The notes: generated from the sequence alone by a model not told the origin. Shown: positions 24,892 to 38,068, counted from the first letter of the stretch. The stretch: 64,000 bases of DNA from Hydractinia symbiolongicarpus (GCF_029227915.1 NC_079877.1:12585351-12649350); one strand, 5' to 3'. Translations and numbers: made by a program.

Positions 24892-25398
24892 TTGTTTGTT
24901 ACTTCTGGCGGGAAATTCTTCGCAAATCTGTTTGGCCATGTAGGAACTAGGACAAAGTACACGACCTTTTGTCTGTTTCTAAACGTACAAATTTTCAACG
25001 ATGGTGTTTTAAAACAGTCATCCGGAAATGACGAATTCAAAAAAGTAGAAGCAGACCATACTAACTTTACTGACATTAAGACACACATGAAAAACTTCCT
25101 TTCCTTATTTTTTTTCAGTAAAAAGGGAATGTTGCAATTAGAAAAAAAGCGGGAAGTTATTCTCAATACTATTTTTCCTGTGATATGTCAAAATTCGGGA
25201 AGTTTCATGCAGGCCAAACTTCATGCCCTTAGATTAGAAAGCTATCAGGGCTCATGGTGTTATTGGGTATGTGCTCACATGCCCTCATTACAATGCTCTT
25301 GGTTCGTTATGTCGATTGCGTCTTCTCATTTCGAAATCATGATCACACGGCAGCCTTATTTCATCGATGTAGGAAGCGCTTATAAATCGAATGCATGA
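24892..25398 (+). other. Longest open frame in the window, 168 codons, unit 17; coding doubtful
   Basis: Absence of the 126-bp segment (which carries a stop) together with an eight-base T-run and a seven-A run brings three open stretches into one frame from TTG 24892 to TGA 25396-25398. Other short units break it through homopolymer length changes. It crosses the pyrimidine tract and CAG described as acceptor-like, so it could not be read if that site were used. No domain is recognisable. I regard it as a chance fusion. Confidence 0.25.
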
Positions 25399-26163
25399 GT
25401 ATGACCAGATATATTGATGTTGCTAGCAATCCACTTGAGAGCGAGCCCTAGTTAATATTGTGAGTAACCGCGAGAGATATAACGTTATGTTTCACTGATA
25501 GAAGTAATTAAAATTACCATGAAGTCACACTATCTCTTCTGCAAGAGTCCTTCAGCAACTCTCCCCTTGAAACAGTTTTCACACATCAAAAGAGTTCTCC
25601 GATAATTGCCGACGACGGAAAAAGGCTCTATGACAAGGGTGCGAAGGTTTTATGTATCACTTGCTTACAAAATCTTACTACTCAGCTGGCGTCGCCTCCC
25701 TCCATGTTTTTTCGGAAGAGAAACCGGAACGTTCATCATCAGAAGCAGGGCAACGCAGTTTAGCACCGGTCACCCATCCAGATTTCGCGCTCAGGAGACA
25801 ACACTGCAGCTCATCATCGCAGTTTTAGTGAGTGCCTTTGTTGAGGAACAAAGACGGGACGCGTACTATAGAAATGATCCTAGTAAGTACGGTCTTCGAG
25901 CGTCCGGTTAACCTCGCAAAGGTGGTTCGAAAGGCCTTTGCGTTCACTTGTGGCGCACACTAAAAGATGTTGTTTAAGTAAACAGTATCAAAAAATAGAT
26001 TTTCTTCGAGATTTTATGTTACTTGACGAATCGCTTAGTTTAAGGAAAGGCACACTTTTTAATTAGCCACATTTTGGCTGAATTGACAAAATCTTTATTT
26101 CCCGAGAGGCACAAATTTTAATTTGGAAACTTTTGTTGCTAAACAAATCTCCATTTCCAAGCT
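24892..26163 (+). repeat. Satellite unit 17, short (1272 bp), with 3-bp insertion
   Basis: The core has three extra bases (CATCATCAGAAGC near 25735), which keep the frame (101 codons). Loss of the 126-bp segment together with a seven-A run gives a 168-codon frame at 24892-25398. Shares TCAGGGCTC with units 18, 21, 22 and 31. Confidence 0.95.
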
Positions 26164-27431
26164 TTGTTTGTTACTTCTGGCGGGAAATTCTTTGCAAATC
26201 TGTTTGGCCATGTAGGAATTAGGACAAAGTACGCGACCTTTTGTCTGTTTCTAAACGTACAAATTTTCAACGATGGTGTTTTAAAACAGTCGTCCGGAAA
26301 TGACGAATTCAAAAAAGTAGAAGCAGACCATACTAACTTTACTGACATTAAGACACACATGAAAAACTTCCTTTCCTTATTTTTTTCAGTAAAAAGGGAA
26401 TGTTGCAATTAGAAAAAAAGCGGGAAATTATTCTCAATACTATTTTTCCTGAGATATGTCAAAATTCGGGAAGTTTCATGCAGGCCAAACTTCATGCCCT
26501 TAGATTAGAAAGCTATCAGGGCTCATGGTGTTATTGGGTATGTGCTCACATGCCCTCATTACAATGCTCTTGGTTCGTTATGTCGATTGCGTTTTCTCAT
26601 TTCGAAATCATGATCACACGGCAGCCTTATTTCATCGATGTAGGAAGCGCTTATAAATCGAATGCATGAGTATGACCAGATATATTGATGTTGCTAGCAA
26701 TCCACTTGAGAGCGAGCCCTAGTTAATATTGTGAGTAACCGCGAGAGATATAACGTTATGTTTCACTGATAGAAGTAATTAAAATTACCATGAAGTCACA
26801 CTATCTCTTCTGCAAGAGTCCTTCAGCAACTCTCCCCTTGAAACAGTTTTCACACATAAAATGAGTTCTCCGATAATTGCCGACGACGGAAAAAGGCTCT
26901 GTGACAAGGGTGCGAAGGTTTTATATATCACTTGCTTACAAAATCTTACTAATTAGCTGGCGTCGCCTCCCTCCATGCTTCTCCGGAAGAGAAACCGGAA
27001 CGTTCATCAAAGGTAGGGCAACGCAGTTTAGCACCGGTCACCCATCCAGATTTCGCGCTCAGGAGACAACACTGCAGCTCATCATCGCAGTTTTAGTGAG
27101 TGCCTTTGTTGAGGAACAAAGACGGGACGCGTACTATAGAAATGATCCTAGTAAGTACGGTCTTAGAGCGTCCGGTTAAGCTCGCAAAGGTGGTTCGAAA
27201 GGCCTTTGCGTTTACTTGTGGCGCACACTAAAAGATGTTGTTTAAGTAAACAGTGACAAAAAATAGATTTTCCTCGAGATTTTATGTTACTTGACGAATC
27301 GCTTAGTTTAAGGAAAGGCACACTTTTTAATTAGCCACATTTTGGCTGAATTGACAAAATCTTTATTTCCCGAGAGGCACAAATTTTAATTTGGAAACTT
27401 TTGTTGCTAAACAAATCTCCATTTCCAAGCT
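26164..27431 (+). repeat. Satellite unit 18, short (1268 bp)
   Basis: Nearly the same as unit 21 (offset 3804 bp, three units) in its first half, sharing GGAATTAGG, GGGAAATTATTC and GCGTTTTCTC. The core has the CTAATTAGCTGG variant of units 22 and 31-33. Confidence 0.95.
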
Positions 27432-28698
27432 TTGTTTGTTCCTTTTGGCGGGAAATTCTTTGCAAATCTGTTTGGCCATGTAGGAACTAGGACAAAGTAC
27501 GCGACCTTTTGTCTGTTTCTAAACGTACAAATTTTCAACGATAGTGTTTTAAAACAGTCGTCCGGAAATGACGAATTCAAAAAAGTAGAAGCAGACCATA
27601 CTATTTTTACTGACATTAAGACACACATGAAAAACTTCCTTTCCTTATTTTTTTTCAGTAAAAAGGAATGTTGCAATTAGAAAAAAAAGCGGGAAGTTAT
27701 TCTCAATACTATTTTTCCTGAGATAAGTCAAAGTTCGGGAAGTTTCATGCAGGCGAAACTTCATGCGCTTAGATTAGAAAGCTTTCAGCTCTCATGGTGT
27801 TATTGGTACGTGCTCACATGCCCTCATTACATTGCTCTTGGTTCGTTATGTCGATTGCGTCTTCTCATTTCGAAATCATGATCACACGGCAGCCTTATTT
27901 CATCGATGTAGGAAGTGCTTTAAATCGAACGCATGAGTATGACCAGATATTTTGATGTTGCTAGCAATCCACTTGAGAGCGAGCCCTAGTTAATATTGTG
28001 AGTAACCGCGAGAGATATAACGTTATGTTTCACTGATAGAAGTAATTAAAATTACCATGAAGTCACACTATCTCTTCTGCAAGAGTCCTTCAGCAACTCT
28101 CCCCTTGAAACAGTTTTCACACATAAAATGAGTTCTCTGATAATTGCCGACGACGGAAAAAGCCTCTATGACAAGGGTGCGAAGGTTTTATATATCACTT
28201 GCTTACAAAATCCTACTACTCAGCTGGCGTCGCCTCCCTCCATGCTTCTCCGGAAGAGCAACCGGAACGTTCATCAAAGGTAGGGCAACGCAGTTTAGCA
28301 CCGGTCACCCATCCAGATTTCGCGCTCAGGAGACAACACTGCAGCTCATCATCGCAGTTTTAGTGAGTGCCTTTGTTGAGGAACAAAGACGGGACGCGTA
28401 CTATAGAAATGATCCTAGTAAGTACGGTCTTAGAGCGTCCGGTTAACCTCGCAAAGGTGGTTCGAAAGGCCTTTGCGTTTACTTGTGGCGCACACTAAAA
28501 GATGTTGTTTAAGTAAACAGTGACAAAAAATAGATTTTCCTCGAGATTTTATGTTACTTGACGAATCGCTTAGTTTAAGGAAAGGCACACTTTTTAATTA
28601 GCCACATTTTGGCTGAATTGACAAAATCTTTATTTCCCGAGAGGCACAAATTTTAATTTGGAAACTTTTGTTGCTAAACAAATCTCCATTTCCAAGCT
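27432..28698 (+). repeat. Satellite unit 19, short (1267 bp), TATA-less type
   Basis: Begins TTCCTTTTGGC, as units 24 and 35 do. A base deletion (TTATTGGTACG) breaks the 63-codon frame, and the TATA-like motif is lost (GTGCTTTAAATCGAACGC). Confidence 0.95.
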
Positions 28699-29967
28699 TT
28701 GTTTGTTACTTCTGGCGGGAAATTCTTTGCAAATCTGTTTGGCCATGTAGGAACTAGGACAAAGTACGCGACCTTTTGTCTGTTTCTAAACGTACAAATT
28801 TTCAACGATGGTGTTTTAAAACAGTCGTCCGGAAATGACGAATTCAAAAAAGTAGAAGCAGACCATACTAACTTTACTGACATTAAGATACACATGAAAA
28901 ACTTCCTTTCCTTATTTTTTTTCAGTAAAAAGGAATGTTGCAATTAGAAAAAAAAGCGGGAAGTTATTCTCAATACTATTTTTCCTGAGATAAGTCAAAG
29001 TTTGGGAAGTTTCATGCAGGCGAAACTTCATGCGCTTAGATTAGAAAGCTTTCAGCTCTCATGGTGTTATTGGGTATGTGCTCACATGCCCTCATTACAA
29101 TGCTCTTGGTTCGTTATGTCGATTGCGTCTTCTCATTTCGAAATCATGATCACACGGCAGCCTTTTTTCATCGATGTAGGAAGCGCTTATAAATCGAATG
29201 CATGAGTATGACCAGATATATTGATGTTGCTAGCAATCCACTTGAGAGCGATCCCTAGTTAATATTGTGAGTAACCGCGAGAGATATAACGTTATGTTTC
29301 ACTGATAGAAGTAATTAAAATTACCATGAAGTCACACTATCTCTTCTGCAAGAGTCCTTCAGCAACTCTCCCCTTGAAACAGTTTTCACACATAAAATGA
29401 GTTCTCCGATAATTGCCGACGACGGAAAAAGGCTCTATGACAAGGGTGCGAAGGTTTTATATATCACTTGCTTACAAAATCTTACCACTCAGCTGGCGTC
29501 GCCTCCCTCCATGCTTCTCCGGAAGAGAAACCGGAACGTTCATCAAAGGTAGGGCAACGCAGTTTAGCACCGGTCACCCATCCAGATTTCGCGCTCAGGA
29601 GACAACACTGCAGCTCATCATCGCAGTTTTAGTGAGTGCCTTTGATGAGGAACAAAGACGGGACGCGTACTATAGAAATGATCCTAGTAAGTACGGTCTT
29701 AGAGCGTCCGGTTAACCTTGCAAAGGTGGTTCGAAAGGCCTTTGCGTTTTCTTGTGGCGCACACTAAAAGATGTTGTTTAAGTAAACAGTAACAAAAAAT
29801 AGATTTTCCTCGAGATTTTATGTTACTTGACGAATCGCTTAGTTTAAGGAAAGGCACACTTTTTAATTAGCCACATTTTGGCTGAATTGACAAAATCTTT
29901 ATTTCCCGAGAGGCACAAATTTTAATTTGGAAACTTTTGTTGCTAAACAAATCTCCATTTCCAAGCT
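28699..29967 (+). repeat. Satellite unit 20, short (1269 bp)
   Basis: TATA-like motif present. Carries CAGCCTTTTTTC and TTTGATGAGG, shared with unit 15. The 51-codon ATG frame of the core is intact at 29397-29552. Confidence 0.95.
29397..29552 (+). other. Overlapping 51-codon ATG frame in the core (example in unit 20); coding doubtful
   Basis: A second frame, offset from the 100-codon one, begins at ATG 29397 and ends at TAG 29550-29552. Its translation begins MSSPIIADDGKRLYDKG and ends in a basic RKRNRNVHQR stretch. The stop overlaps a donor-like AAAG/GTAGGG. The ATG is present in many units but lost in units 3, 6 and 8 (AAAATTAAC) and in 17, 27-29 and 39-47 (AAAAGAG), including the most homogenised subtype. 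Maintained translation is therefore unlikely. I do not recognise the peptide. Confidence 0.3.
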
Positions 29968-31235
29968 TTGTTTGTTACTTCTGGCGGGAAATTCTTTGCA
30001 AATCTGTTTGGCCATGTAGGAATTAGGACAAAGTACGCGACCTTTTGTCTGTTTCTAAACGTACAAATTTTCAACGATGGTGTTTTAAAACAGTCGTCCG
30101 GAAATGACGAATTCAAAAAAGTAGAAGCAGACCATACTAACTTTACTGACATTAAGACACACATGAAAAACTTCCTTTCCTTATTTTTTTCAGTAAAAAG
30201 GGAATGTTGCAATTAGAAAAAAAGCGGGAAATTATTCTCAATACTATTTTTCCTGAGATATGTCAAAATTCGGGAAGTTTCATGCAGGCCAAACTTCATG
30301 CCCTTAGATTAGAAAGCTATCAGGGCTCATAGTGTTATTGGGTATGTGCTCACATGCCCTCATTACAATGCTCTTGGTTCGTTATGTCGATTGCGTTTTC
30401 TCATTTCGAAATCATGATCACACGGCAGCCTTATTTCATCGATGTAGGAAGCGCTTATAAATCGAATGCATGAGTATGACCAGATATATTGATGTTGCTA
30501 GCAATCCACTTGAGAGCGAGCCCTAGTTAATGTTGTGAGTAACCGCGAGAGATATAACGTTATGTTTCACTGATAGAAGTAATTAAAATTACCATGAAGT
30601 CACAGTATCTCTTCTGCAAGAGTCCTGCAGCAACTCTCCCCTTGAAACAGTTTTCACATATAAAATGAGTTCTTGGATAATTGCCGACGACGGAAAAAGG
30701 CTCTATGACAAGGGTGCGAAGGTTTTATATATCACTTGCTTACAAAATCTTACCACTCAGCTGGCGTCGCCTCCCTCCATGCTTCTCCGGAAGAGAAACC
30801 GGAACGTTCATCAAAGGTAGGGCAACGCAGTTTAGCACCGGTCACCCATCCAGATTTCGCGCTCAGGAGACAACACTGCAGCTCATCATCGCAGTTTTAG
30901 TGAGTGCCTTTGTTGAGGAACAAAGACGGGACGCGTACTATAGAAATGATCCTAGTAAGTACGGTCTTAGAGCGTCCGGTTAACCTTGCAAAGGTTGTTC
31001 GAAAGGCCTTTGCGTTTACTTGTGGCGCACACTAAAAGATGTTGTTTAAGTGAACAGTGACAAAAAATAGATTTTCCTCGAGATTTTATGTTACTTGACG
31101 AAACGCTTAGTTTAAGGAAAGGCACACTTTTTAATTAGCCACATTTTGGCTGAATTGACAAAATCTTTATTTCCCGAGAGGCACAAATTTTAATTTGGAA
31201 ACTTTTTTTGCTAAACAAATCTCCATTTCCAAGCT
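29968..31235 (+). repeat. Satellite unit 21, short (1268 bp)
   Basis: First half like unit 18, but with TGG changed to TAG in the 63-codon frame (CTCATAGTG). From about 30603 (CACAGTATC, CCTGCAGC) its sequence recurs from about 42288, the apparent start of the 11.7-kb duplicated block. Confidence 0.95.
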
Positions 31236-32502
31236 TTGTTTGTTACTTCTGGCGCGAAATTCTTTGCAAATCTGTTTGGCCATGTAGGAACTAGGACAAA
31301 GTACGCGACCTTTTGTCTGTTTCTAAACGTACAAATTTTCAACGATGGTGTTTTAAAACAGTCGTCCGGAAATGACGAATTCAAAAAAGTAGAAGCAGAC
31401 CATACTAACTTTACTGACATTAAGACACACATGAAAAACTTCCTTTCCTTATTTTTTTCAGTAAAAAGGGAATGTTGCAATTAGAAAAAAAGCGGGAAGT
31501 TATTCTCAATACTATTTTTCCTGAGATATGTCAAAATTCGGGAAGTTTCATGCAGGCCAAACTTCATGCCCTTATATTAGAAAGCTATCAGGGCTCATGG
31601 TGTTATTGGGTATGTGCTCACATGCCCTCATTACAATGCTCTTGGTTCGTTATGTCGATTGCGTCTTCTCATTTCGAAATCATGATCACACGGCAGCCTT
31701 ATTTCATCGATGTAGGAAGCGCTTATAAATCGAATGCATGAGTATGACCAGATATATTGATGTTGCTAGCAATCCACTTGAGAGCGAGCCCTAGTTAATA
31801 TTGTGAGTAACCGCGAGAGATATAACGTTATGTTTCACTGATAAAAGTAATTAAAATTACCATGAAGTCACACTATCTCTTCTGCAAGAGTCCTTCAGCA
31901 ACTCTCCCCTTGAAACAGTTTTCACACATAAAATGAGTTCTCCGATAATTGCCGACGACGGAAAAAGGCTCTGTGACAAGGGTGCGAAGGTTTTATATAT
32001 CACTTGCTTACAAAATCTTACTAATTAGCTGGCGTCGCCTCCCTCCATGCTTCTCCGGAAGAGAAACCGGAACGTTCATCAAAGGTAGGGCAACGCAGTT
32101 TAGCACCGGTCACCCATCCAGATTTCGCGCTCAGGAGACAACACTGCAGCTCATCATCGCAGTTTTAGTGAGTGCCTTTGTTGAGGAACAAAGACGGGAC
32201 GCGTACTATAGAAATGATCCTAGTAAGTACGGTCTTAGAGCGTCCGGTTAAGCTCGCAAAGGTGGTTCGAAAGGCCTTTGCGTTTACTTGTGGCGCACAC
32301 TAAAAGATGTTGTTTAAGTAAACAGTGAAAAAAATAGATTTTCCTCGAGATTTTATGTTACTTGACGAATCGCTTAGTTTAAGGAAAGGCACACTTTTTA
32401 ATTAGCCACATTTTGGCTGAATTGACAAAATCTTTATTTCCAGAGAGGCACAAATTTTAATTTGGAAACTTTTGTTGCCAAACAAATCTCCATTTCCAAG
32501 CT
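31236..32502 (+). repeat. Satellite unit 22, short (1267 bp)
   Basis: Counterpart of unit 31. Reads CTTATATTAG where unit 31 reads CTTATAATAG, and has TCAGGGCTC and CTAATTAGC. Open 89-codon frame at 31472-31741. Confidence 0.95.
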
Positions 32503-34037
32503 TTGTTTGTTACTACTGGCGGGAAATTCTTTGCAAATCTGTTTGGCCATGTAGGAACTAGGACAAAGTACGCGACCTTTTGTCTGTTTCTAAACGTACA
32601 AATTTTCAACGATGGTGTTTTAAAACAGTCGTCCGGAAATGACGAATTCAAAAAAGTAGAAGCAGACCATACTAACTTTACTGACATTAAGACACACATG
32701 AAAAACTTCCTTTCCTTATTTTTTTTCAGTAAAAAGGGAATGTTGCAATTAGAAAAAAAAGTGGGAAGATTTTCTCAATACTATTTTTCCTGAGATATGT
32801 CAAAATTCGGGAAGTTTCATGCAGGCCAAACTTCATGCCCTTAGATTAGAAAGCTATCAGCTCTCATGGTGTTATTGGGTATGTGCTCACATGCCCTCAT
32901 TACAATGCTCTTGGTTCGTTATGTCGATTGCGTCTTCTCATTTCGAAATAATGATCACACGGCAGCCTTATTTCATCGATGTAGGAAGCGCTTATAAATC
33001 GAATGCATGAGTATGACGAGATATTTTGATGTTGCTAGCAATCCACTTGAGAGCGAGCCCTAGTTATTATTGTGAGTAACCGCGAGAGATATAACGTTAT
33101 GTTTCACTGATAGAAGTAATTAAAATCACCATGAAGTCACACTAACTCCTCTGCAAGAGTCCTTCAGCAACTCTCCTCTTGAAACAGTTTTCACACATAA
33201 AATGAACTCTCCGATAATTGCCGACGACGGAAAAGGACTCTGTGACAAGGGTGCGAAGGTTTTATATATCACTTGCTTACAAAATCTTACTACTCAGCTG
33301 GCGTCGCCTCCCTCCATGCTTCTCCGGAAGAGAAACCGGAACGTTCATCAAAGGTAAGGCAACGCAGTTTGGCACCGGTCACCCATCCAGATTTCGCGCT
33401 CAGGAGACAACACTGCAGCTCATCATCGCAGTTTTAGTGAGTGCCTTTGTTGAGGAACAAAGACGGGACGCGTACTATAGAAATGATCCGGACGGAAAAA
33501 GACTCTGTGACAAGGGTGCGAAGGTTTTATATATCACTTGCTTACAAAATCTTACTACTCAGCTGGTGTCGCCTCCCTCCATGCTTCTCCGAAAGAGAAA
33601 CCGGAACGTTCATCAAAGGTAGGGCAACGCAGTTTAGCACCGGTCACCCATCCAGATTTCGCGCTCAGGAGACAACACTGCAGCTCATCATCGCAGTTTT
33701 AGTGAGTGCCTTTGTTGAGGAACAAAGACAGGACGCGTACTATAGAAATGATCCTAGTAGGTACGGTCTTAGAGCGTCCGGTTAACCTCGCAAAGGTGGT
33801 TAGAAAGGCCTTTGCGTTTACTTGTGGCGCACACTAAAAGATGTTGTTTAAGTAAACAGTGACAAAAAATAGATTTTCCTCGAGATTTTATGTTACTTGA
33901 CGAATTGCTTAGTTTAAGGAAAGGCACACTTTTTAATTAGCCACATTTTGGCTGAATTGACAAAATCTTTATTTCCCGAGAGGCACAAATTTTAATTTGG
34001 AAACTTTTGTTGCTAAACAAATCTCCATTTCCAAGCT
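32503..34037 (+). repeat. Satellite unit 23, 1535 bp, with internal core duplication
   Basis: First half is the counterpart of units 32-34 (GTGGGAAG type, preceded by TTTCCAGAGAGG and TTGCCAAAC). Its core is present about twice; see the separate entry at 33226-33755. Confidence 0.95.
33226..33755 (+). repeat. 265-bp direct duplication of the core inside unit 23
   Basis: The core from GACGG (33226) to GATCC (33489) is followed at 33491 by a second GACGG and another core copy, which continues into the normal tail. The shift is 265 bp, not a multiple of three, so the frame changes across the junction (open stretches 33218-33622 and 33441-33785). The copies are of different types: the first reads GAAAAGGACTCTG like units 3, 6 and 8, and the second GAAAAAGACTCTG with AAAGACAGGACG like unit 34. 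This suggests out-of-register exchange between two different units rather than simple slippage. Confidence 0.9.
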
Positions 34038-35304
34038 TTGTTTGTTCCTTTTGGCAAGAAATTCTTTGCAAATCTGTTTGGCCATGTAGGAACTAGGACA
34101 AAGTACGCGACCTTTTGTCTGTTTCTAAACGTACAAATTTTCAACGATGGTGTTTTAAAACAGTCGTCCGGAAATGACGAATTCAAAAAAGTAGAAGCAG
34201 ACCATACTAACTTTACTGACATTAAGACACACATGAAAAACTTCCTTTCCTTATTTTTTTTCAGTAAAAAGGAATGTTGCAATTAGAAAAAAAAGCGGGA
34301 AGTTATTCTCAATACTATTTTTCCTGAGATAAGTCAAAGTTCGGGAAGTTTCATGCAGGCGAAACTTCATGCGCTTAGATTAGAAAGCTTTAAGCTCTCA
34401 TGGTGTTATTGGTACGTGCTCACATGCCCTCATTACATTGCTCTTGGTTCGTTATGTCGATTGCGTCTTCTCATTTCGAAATCATGATCACACGGCAGCC
34501 TTATTTCATCGATGTAGGAAGTGCTTTAAATCGAACGCATGAGTATGACCAGATATTTTGATGTTGCTAGCAATCCACTTGAGAGCGAGCCCTAGTTAAT
34601 ATTGTGAGTAACCGCGAGAGATATAACGTTATGTTTCACTGATAGAAGTAATTAAAATTACCATGAAGTCACACTATCTCTTCTGCAAAAGTCCTTCAGC
34701 AACTCTCCCCTTGAAACAGTTTTCACACATAAAATGAGTTCTCTGATAATTGCCGACGACGGAAAAAGGCTCTATGACAAGGGTGCGAAGGTTTTATATA
34801 TCACTTGCTTACAAAATCCTACTACTCAGCTGGCGTCGCCTCCCTCCATGCTTCTCCGGCAGAGCAACCGGAACGTTCATCAAAGGTAGGGCAACGCAGT
34901 TTAGCACCGGTCACCCATCCAGATTTCGCGCTCAGGAGACAACACTGCAGCTCATCATCGCAGTTTTAGTGAGTGCCTTTGTTGAGGAACAAAGACGGGA
35001 CGCGTACTATAGAAATGATCCTAGTAAGTACGGTCTTAGAGCGTCCGGTTAACCTCGCAAAGGTGGTTCGAAAGGCCTTTGCGTTTACTTGTGGCGCACA
35101 CTAAAAGATGTTGTTTAAGTAAACAGTAACAAAAAATAGATTTTCCTCGAGATTTTATGTTACTTGACGAATCGCTTAGTTTAAGGAAAGGCACACTTTT
35201 TAATTAGCCACATTTTGGCTGAATTGACAAAATCTTTATTTCCCGAGAGGCACAAATTTTAATTTGGAAACTTTTGTTGCTAAACAAATCTCCATTTCCA
35301 AGCT
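34038..35304 (+). repeat. Satellite unit 24, short (1267 bp), TATA-less type
   Basis: Counterpart of unit 35: both start TTCCTTTTGGC and share TACGTGCTC, GTGCTTTAAATCG and GCAAAAGTCC. Confidence 0.95.
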
Positions 35305-36572
35305 TTGTTTGTTACTTCTGGCGGGAAATTCTTTGCAAATCTGTTTGGCCATGTAGGAACTAGGACAAAGTACGCGACCTTTTGTCTGTTTCTAAACGTA
35401 CAAATTTTCAACGATGGTGTTTTAAAACAGTCGTCCGGAAATGACGAATTCAAAAAAGTAGAAGCAGACCATACTAACTTTACTGACATTAAGATACACA
35501 TGAAAAACTTCCTTTCCTTATTTTTTTTCAGTAAAAAGGAATGTTGCAATTAGAAAAAAAAGCGGGAAGTTATTCTCAATACTATTTTTCCTGAGATAAG
35601 TCAAAGTTCGGGAAGTTTCATGCAGGCGAAACTTCATGCGCTTAGATTAGAAAGCTTTCAGCTCTCTTGGTGTTATTGGGTATGTGCTCACATGCCCTCA
35701 TTACAATGCTCTTGGTTCGTTATGTCGATTGCGTCTTCTCATTTCGAAATCATGATCACACGGCAGCCTTATTTCATCGATGTAGGAAGCGCTTTAAATC
35801 GAACGCATGAGTATGACCAGATATTTTGATGTTGCTAGCAATCCACTTGAGAGCGAGCCCTAGTTAATATTGTGAGTAACCGCGAGAGATATAACGTTAT
35901 GTTTCACTGATAGAAGTAATTAAAATTACCATGAAGTCACACTATCTCTTCTGCAAGAGTCCTTCAGCAACTCTCCCCTTGAAACAGTTTTCACACATCA
36001 AATGAGTTCTCTGATAATTGCCGACGACGGAAAAAGGCTCTATGACAAGGGTGCGAAGGTTTTATATATCACTTGCTTACAAAATCCTACTACTCAGCTG
36101 GCGTCGCCTCCCTCCATGCTTCTCCGGAAGAGAAACCGGAACGTTCATCAAAGGTAGGGCAACGCAGTTTAGCACCGGTCACCCATCCAGATTTCGCGCT
36201 CAGGAGACAACACTGCAGCTCATCATCGCAGTTTTAGTGAGTGCCTTTGTTGAGGAACAAAGACGGGACGCGTACTATAGAAATGATCCTAGTAAGTACG
36301 GTCTTAGAGCGTCCGGTTAAGCTCGCAAAGGTGGTTCGAAAGGCCTTTGCGTTTACTTGTGGCGCACACTAAAAGGTGTTGTTTAAGTAAACAGTGACAA
36401 AAAATAGATTTTCCTCGAGATTTTATGTTACTTGACGAATCGCTTAGTTTAAGGAAAGGCACACTTTTTAATTAGCCACATTTTGGCTGAATTGACAAAA
36501 TCTTTATTTCCCGAGAGGCACAAATTCTAATTTGGAAACTTTTGTTGCTAAACAAATCTCCATTTCCAAGCT
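35305..36572 (+). repeat. Satellite unit 25, short (1268 bp), TATA-less type
   Basis: Counterpart of unit 36, sharing CACATCAAATGAG. The 63-codon frame is extended to 69 codons by the one-base loss that removes the TATA-like motif. Confidence 0.95.
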
Positions 36573-37840
36573 TTGTTTGTTACTTCTGGCGGGAAATTCT
36601 TTGCAAATCTGTTTGGCCATGTAGGAACTAGGACAAAGTACGCGACCTTTTGTCTGTTTCTAAACGTACAAATTTTCAACGATGGTGTTTTAAAACAGTT
36701 GTCCGGAAATGACGAATTCAAAAAAGTAGAAGCAGACCATACTAACTTTACTGACATTAAGATACACATGAAAAACTTCCTTTCCTTATTTTTTTTCAGT
36801 AAAAAGGAATGTTGCAATTAGAAAAAAAAGCGGGAAGTTATTCTCAATACTATTTTTCCTGAGATAAGTCAAAGTTCGGGAAGTTTCATGCAGGCGAAAC
36901 TTCATGCGCTTAGATTAGAAAGCTTTCAGCTCTCATGGTGTTATTGGGTATGTGCTCACATGCCCTCATTACAATGCTCTTGGTTCGTTATGTCGATTGC
37001 GTCTTCTCATTTCGAAATCATGATCACACGGCAGCCTTATTTCATCGATGTAGGAAGCGCTTTAAATCGAACGCATGAGTATGACCAGATATTTTGATGT
37101 TGCTAGCAATCCACTTGAGAGCGAGCCCTAGTTAATATTGTGAGTAACCGCGAGAGATATAACGTTATGTTTCACTGATAGAAGTAATTAAAATTACCAT
37201 GAAGTCACACTATCTCTTCTGCAAGAGTCCTTCAGCAACTCTCCCCTTGAAACAGTTTTCACACATAAAATGAGTTCTCTGATAATTGCCGACGACGGAA
37301 AAAGGCTCTATGACAAGGGTGCGAAGGTTTTATATATCACTTGCTTGCAAAATCCTACTACTCAGCTGGCGTCGCCTCCCTCCATGCTTCTCCGGAAGAG
37401 AAACCGGAACGTTCATCAAAGGTAGGGCAACGCAGTTTAGCACCGGTCACCCATCCAGATTTCGCGCTCAGGAGACAACACTGCAGCTCATCATCGCAGT
37501 TTTAGTGAGTGCCTTTGTTGAGGAACAAAGACGGGACGCGTACTATAGAAATGATCCTAGTAAGTACGGTCTTAGAGCGTCCGGTTAAGCTCGCAAAGGT
37601 GGTTCGAAAGGCCTTTGCGTTTACTTGTGGCGCACACTAAAAGGTGTTGTTTAAGTAAACAGTGACAAAAAATAGATTTTCCTCGAGATTTTATGTTACT
37701 TGACGAATCGCTTAGTTTAAGGAAAGGCACACTTTTTAATTAGCCACATTTTGGCTGAATTGACAAAATCTTTATTTCCCGAGAGGCACAAATTCTAATT
37801 TGGAAACTTTTGTTGCTAAACAAATCTCCATTTCCAAGCT
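36573..37840 (+). repeat. Satellite unit 26, short (1268 bp), TATA-less type
   Basis: Very like unit 25. Private variants are ACAGTTGTCC and CTTGCTTGC. Its tail shares AAAAGGTGTTG and AATTCTAATTTGG with that of unit 25. Confidence 0.95.
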
Positions 37841-38007
37841 TTGTTTGTTACTTCTGGCGGGAAATTCTTTGCAAATCTGTTTGGCCATGTAGGAACTAGG
37901 ACAAAGTACGCGACCTTTTGTCTGTTTCTAAACGTACAAATTTTCAACGATGGTGTTTTAAAACAGTCGTCCGGAAATGACGAATTCAAAAAAGTAGAAG
38001 CAGACCA

Positions 38008-38068
38008 TACTAACTTTACTGACATTAAGATACACATGAAAAACTTCCTTTCCTTGTTTTTTTTTCAG
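38008..38068 (+). promoter_or_regulatory. Intron 3'-end-like signal (example in unit 27)
   Basis: TACTAAC at 38008-38014, followed by CTGAC at 38019-38023 and a long pyrimidine tract ending in CAG at 38066-38068, has the form of a branch point and 3' splice site. The branch A would lie 55 nt before the AG. TACTAAC is the strict yeast consensus and CTGAC a common animal form. The arrangement is kept in nearly all units; in unit 37 the CAG is AAG. Splicing is not shown by sequence alone. Confidence 0.35.

Noticed and set aside
24867-25166. Minus-strand frames of 73-99 codons recurring in each short unit
   Set aside because: They lie opposite the plus-strand AT-rich frame, have low-complexity Phe/Lys/Ser-rich sequence and no recognisable domain; they appear to be shadows.
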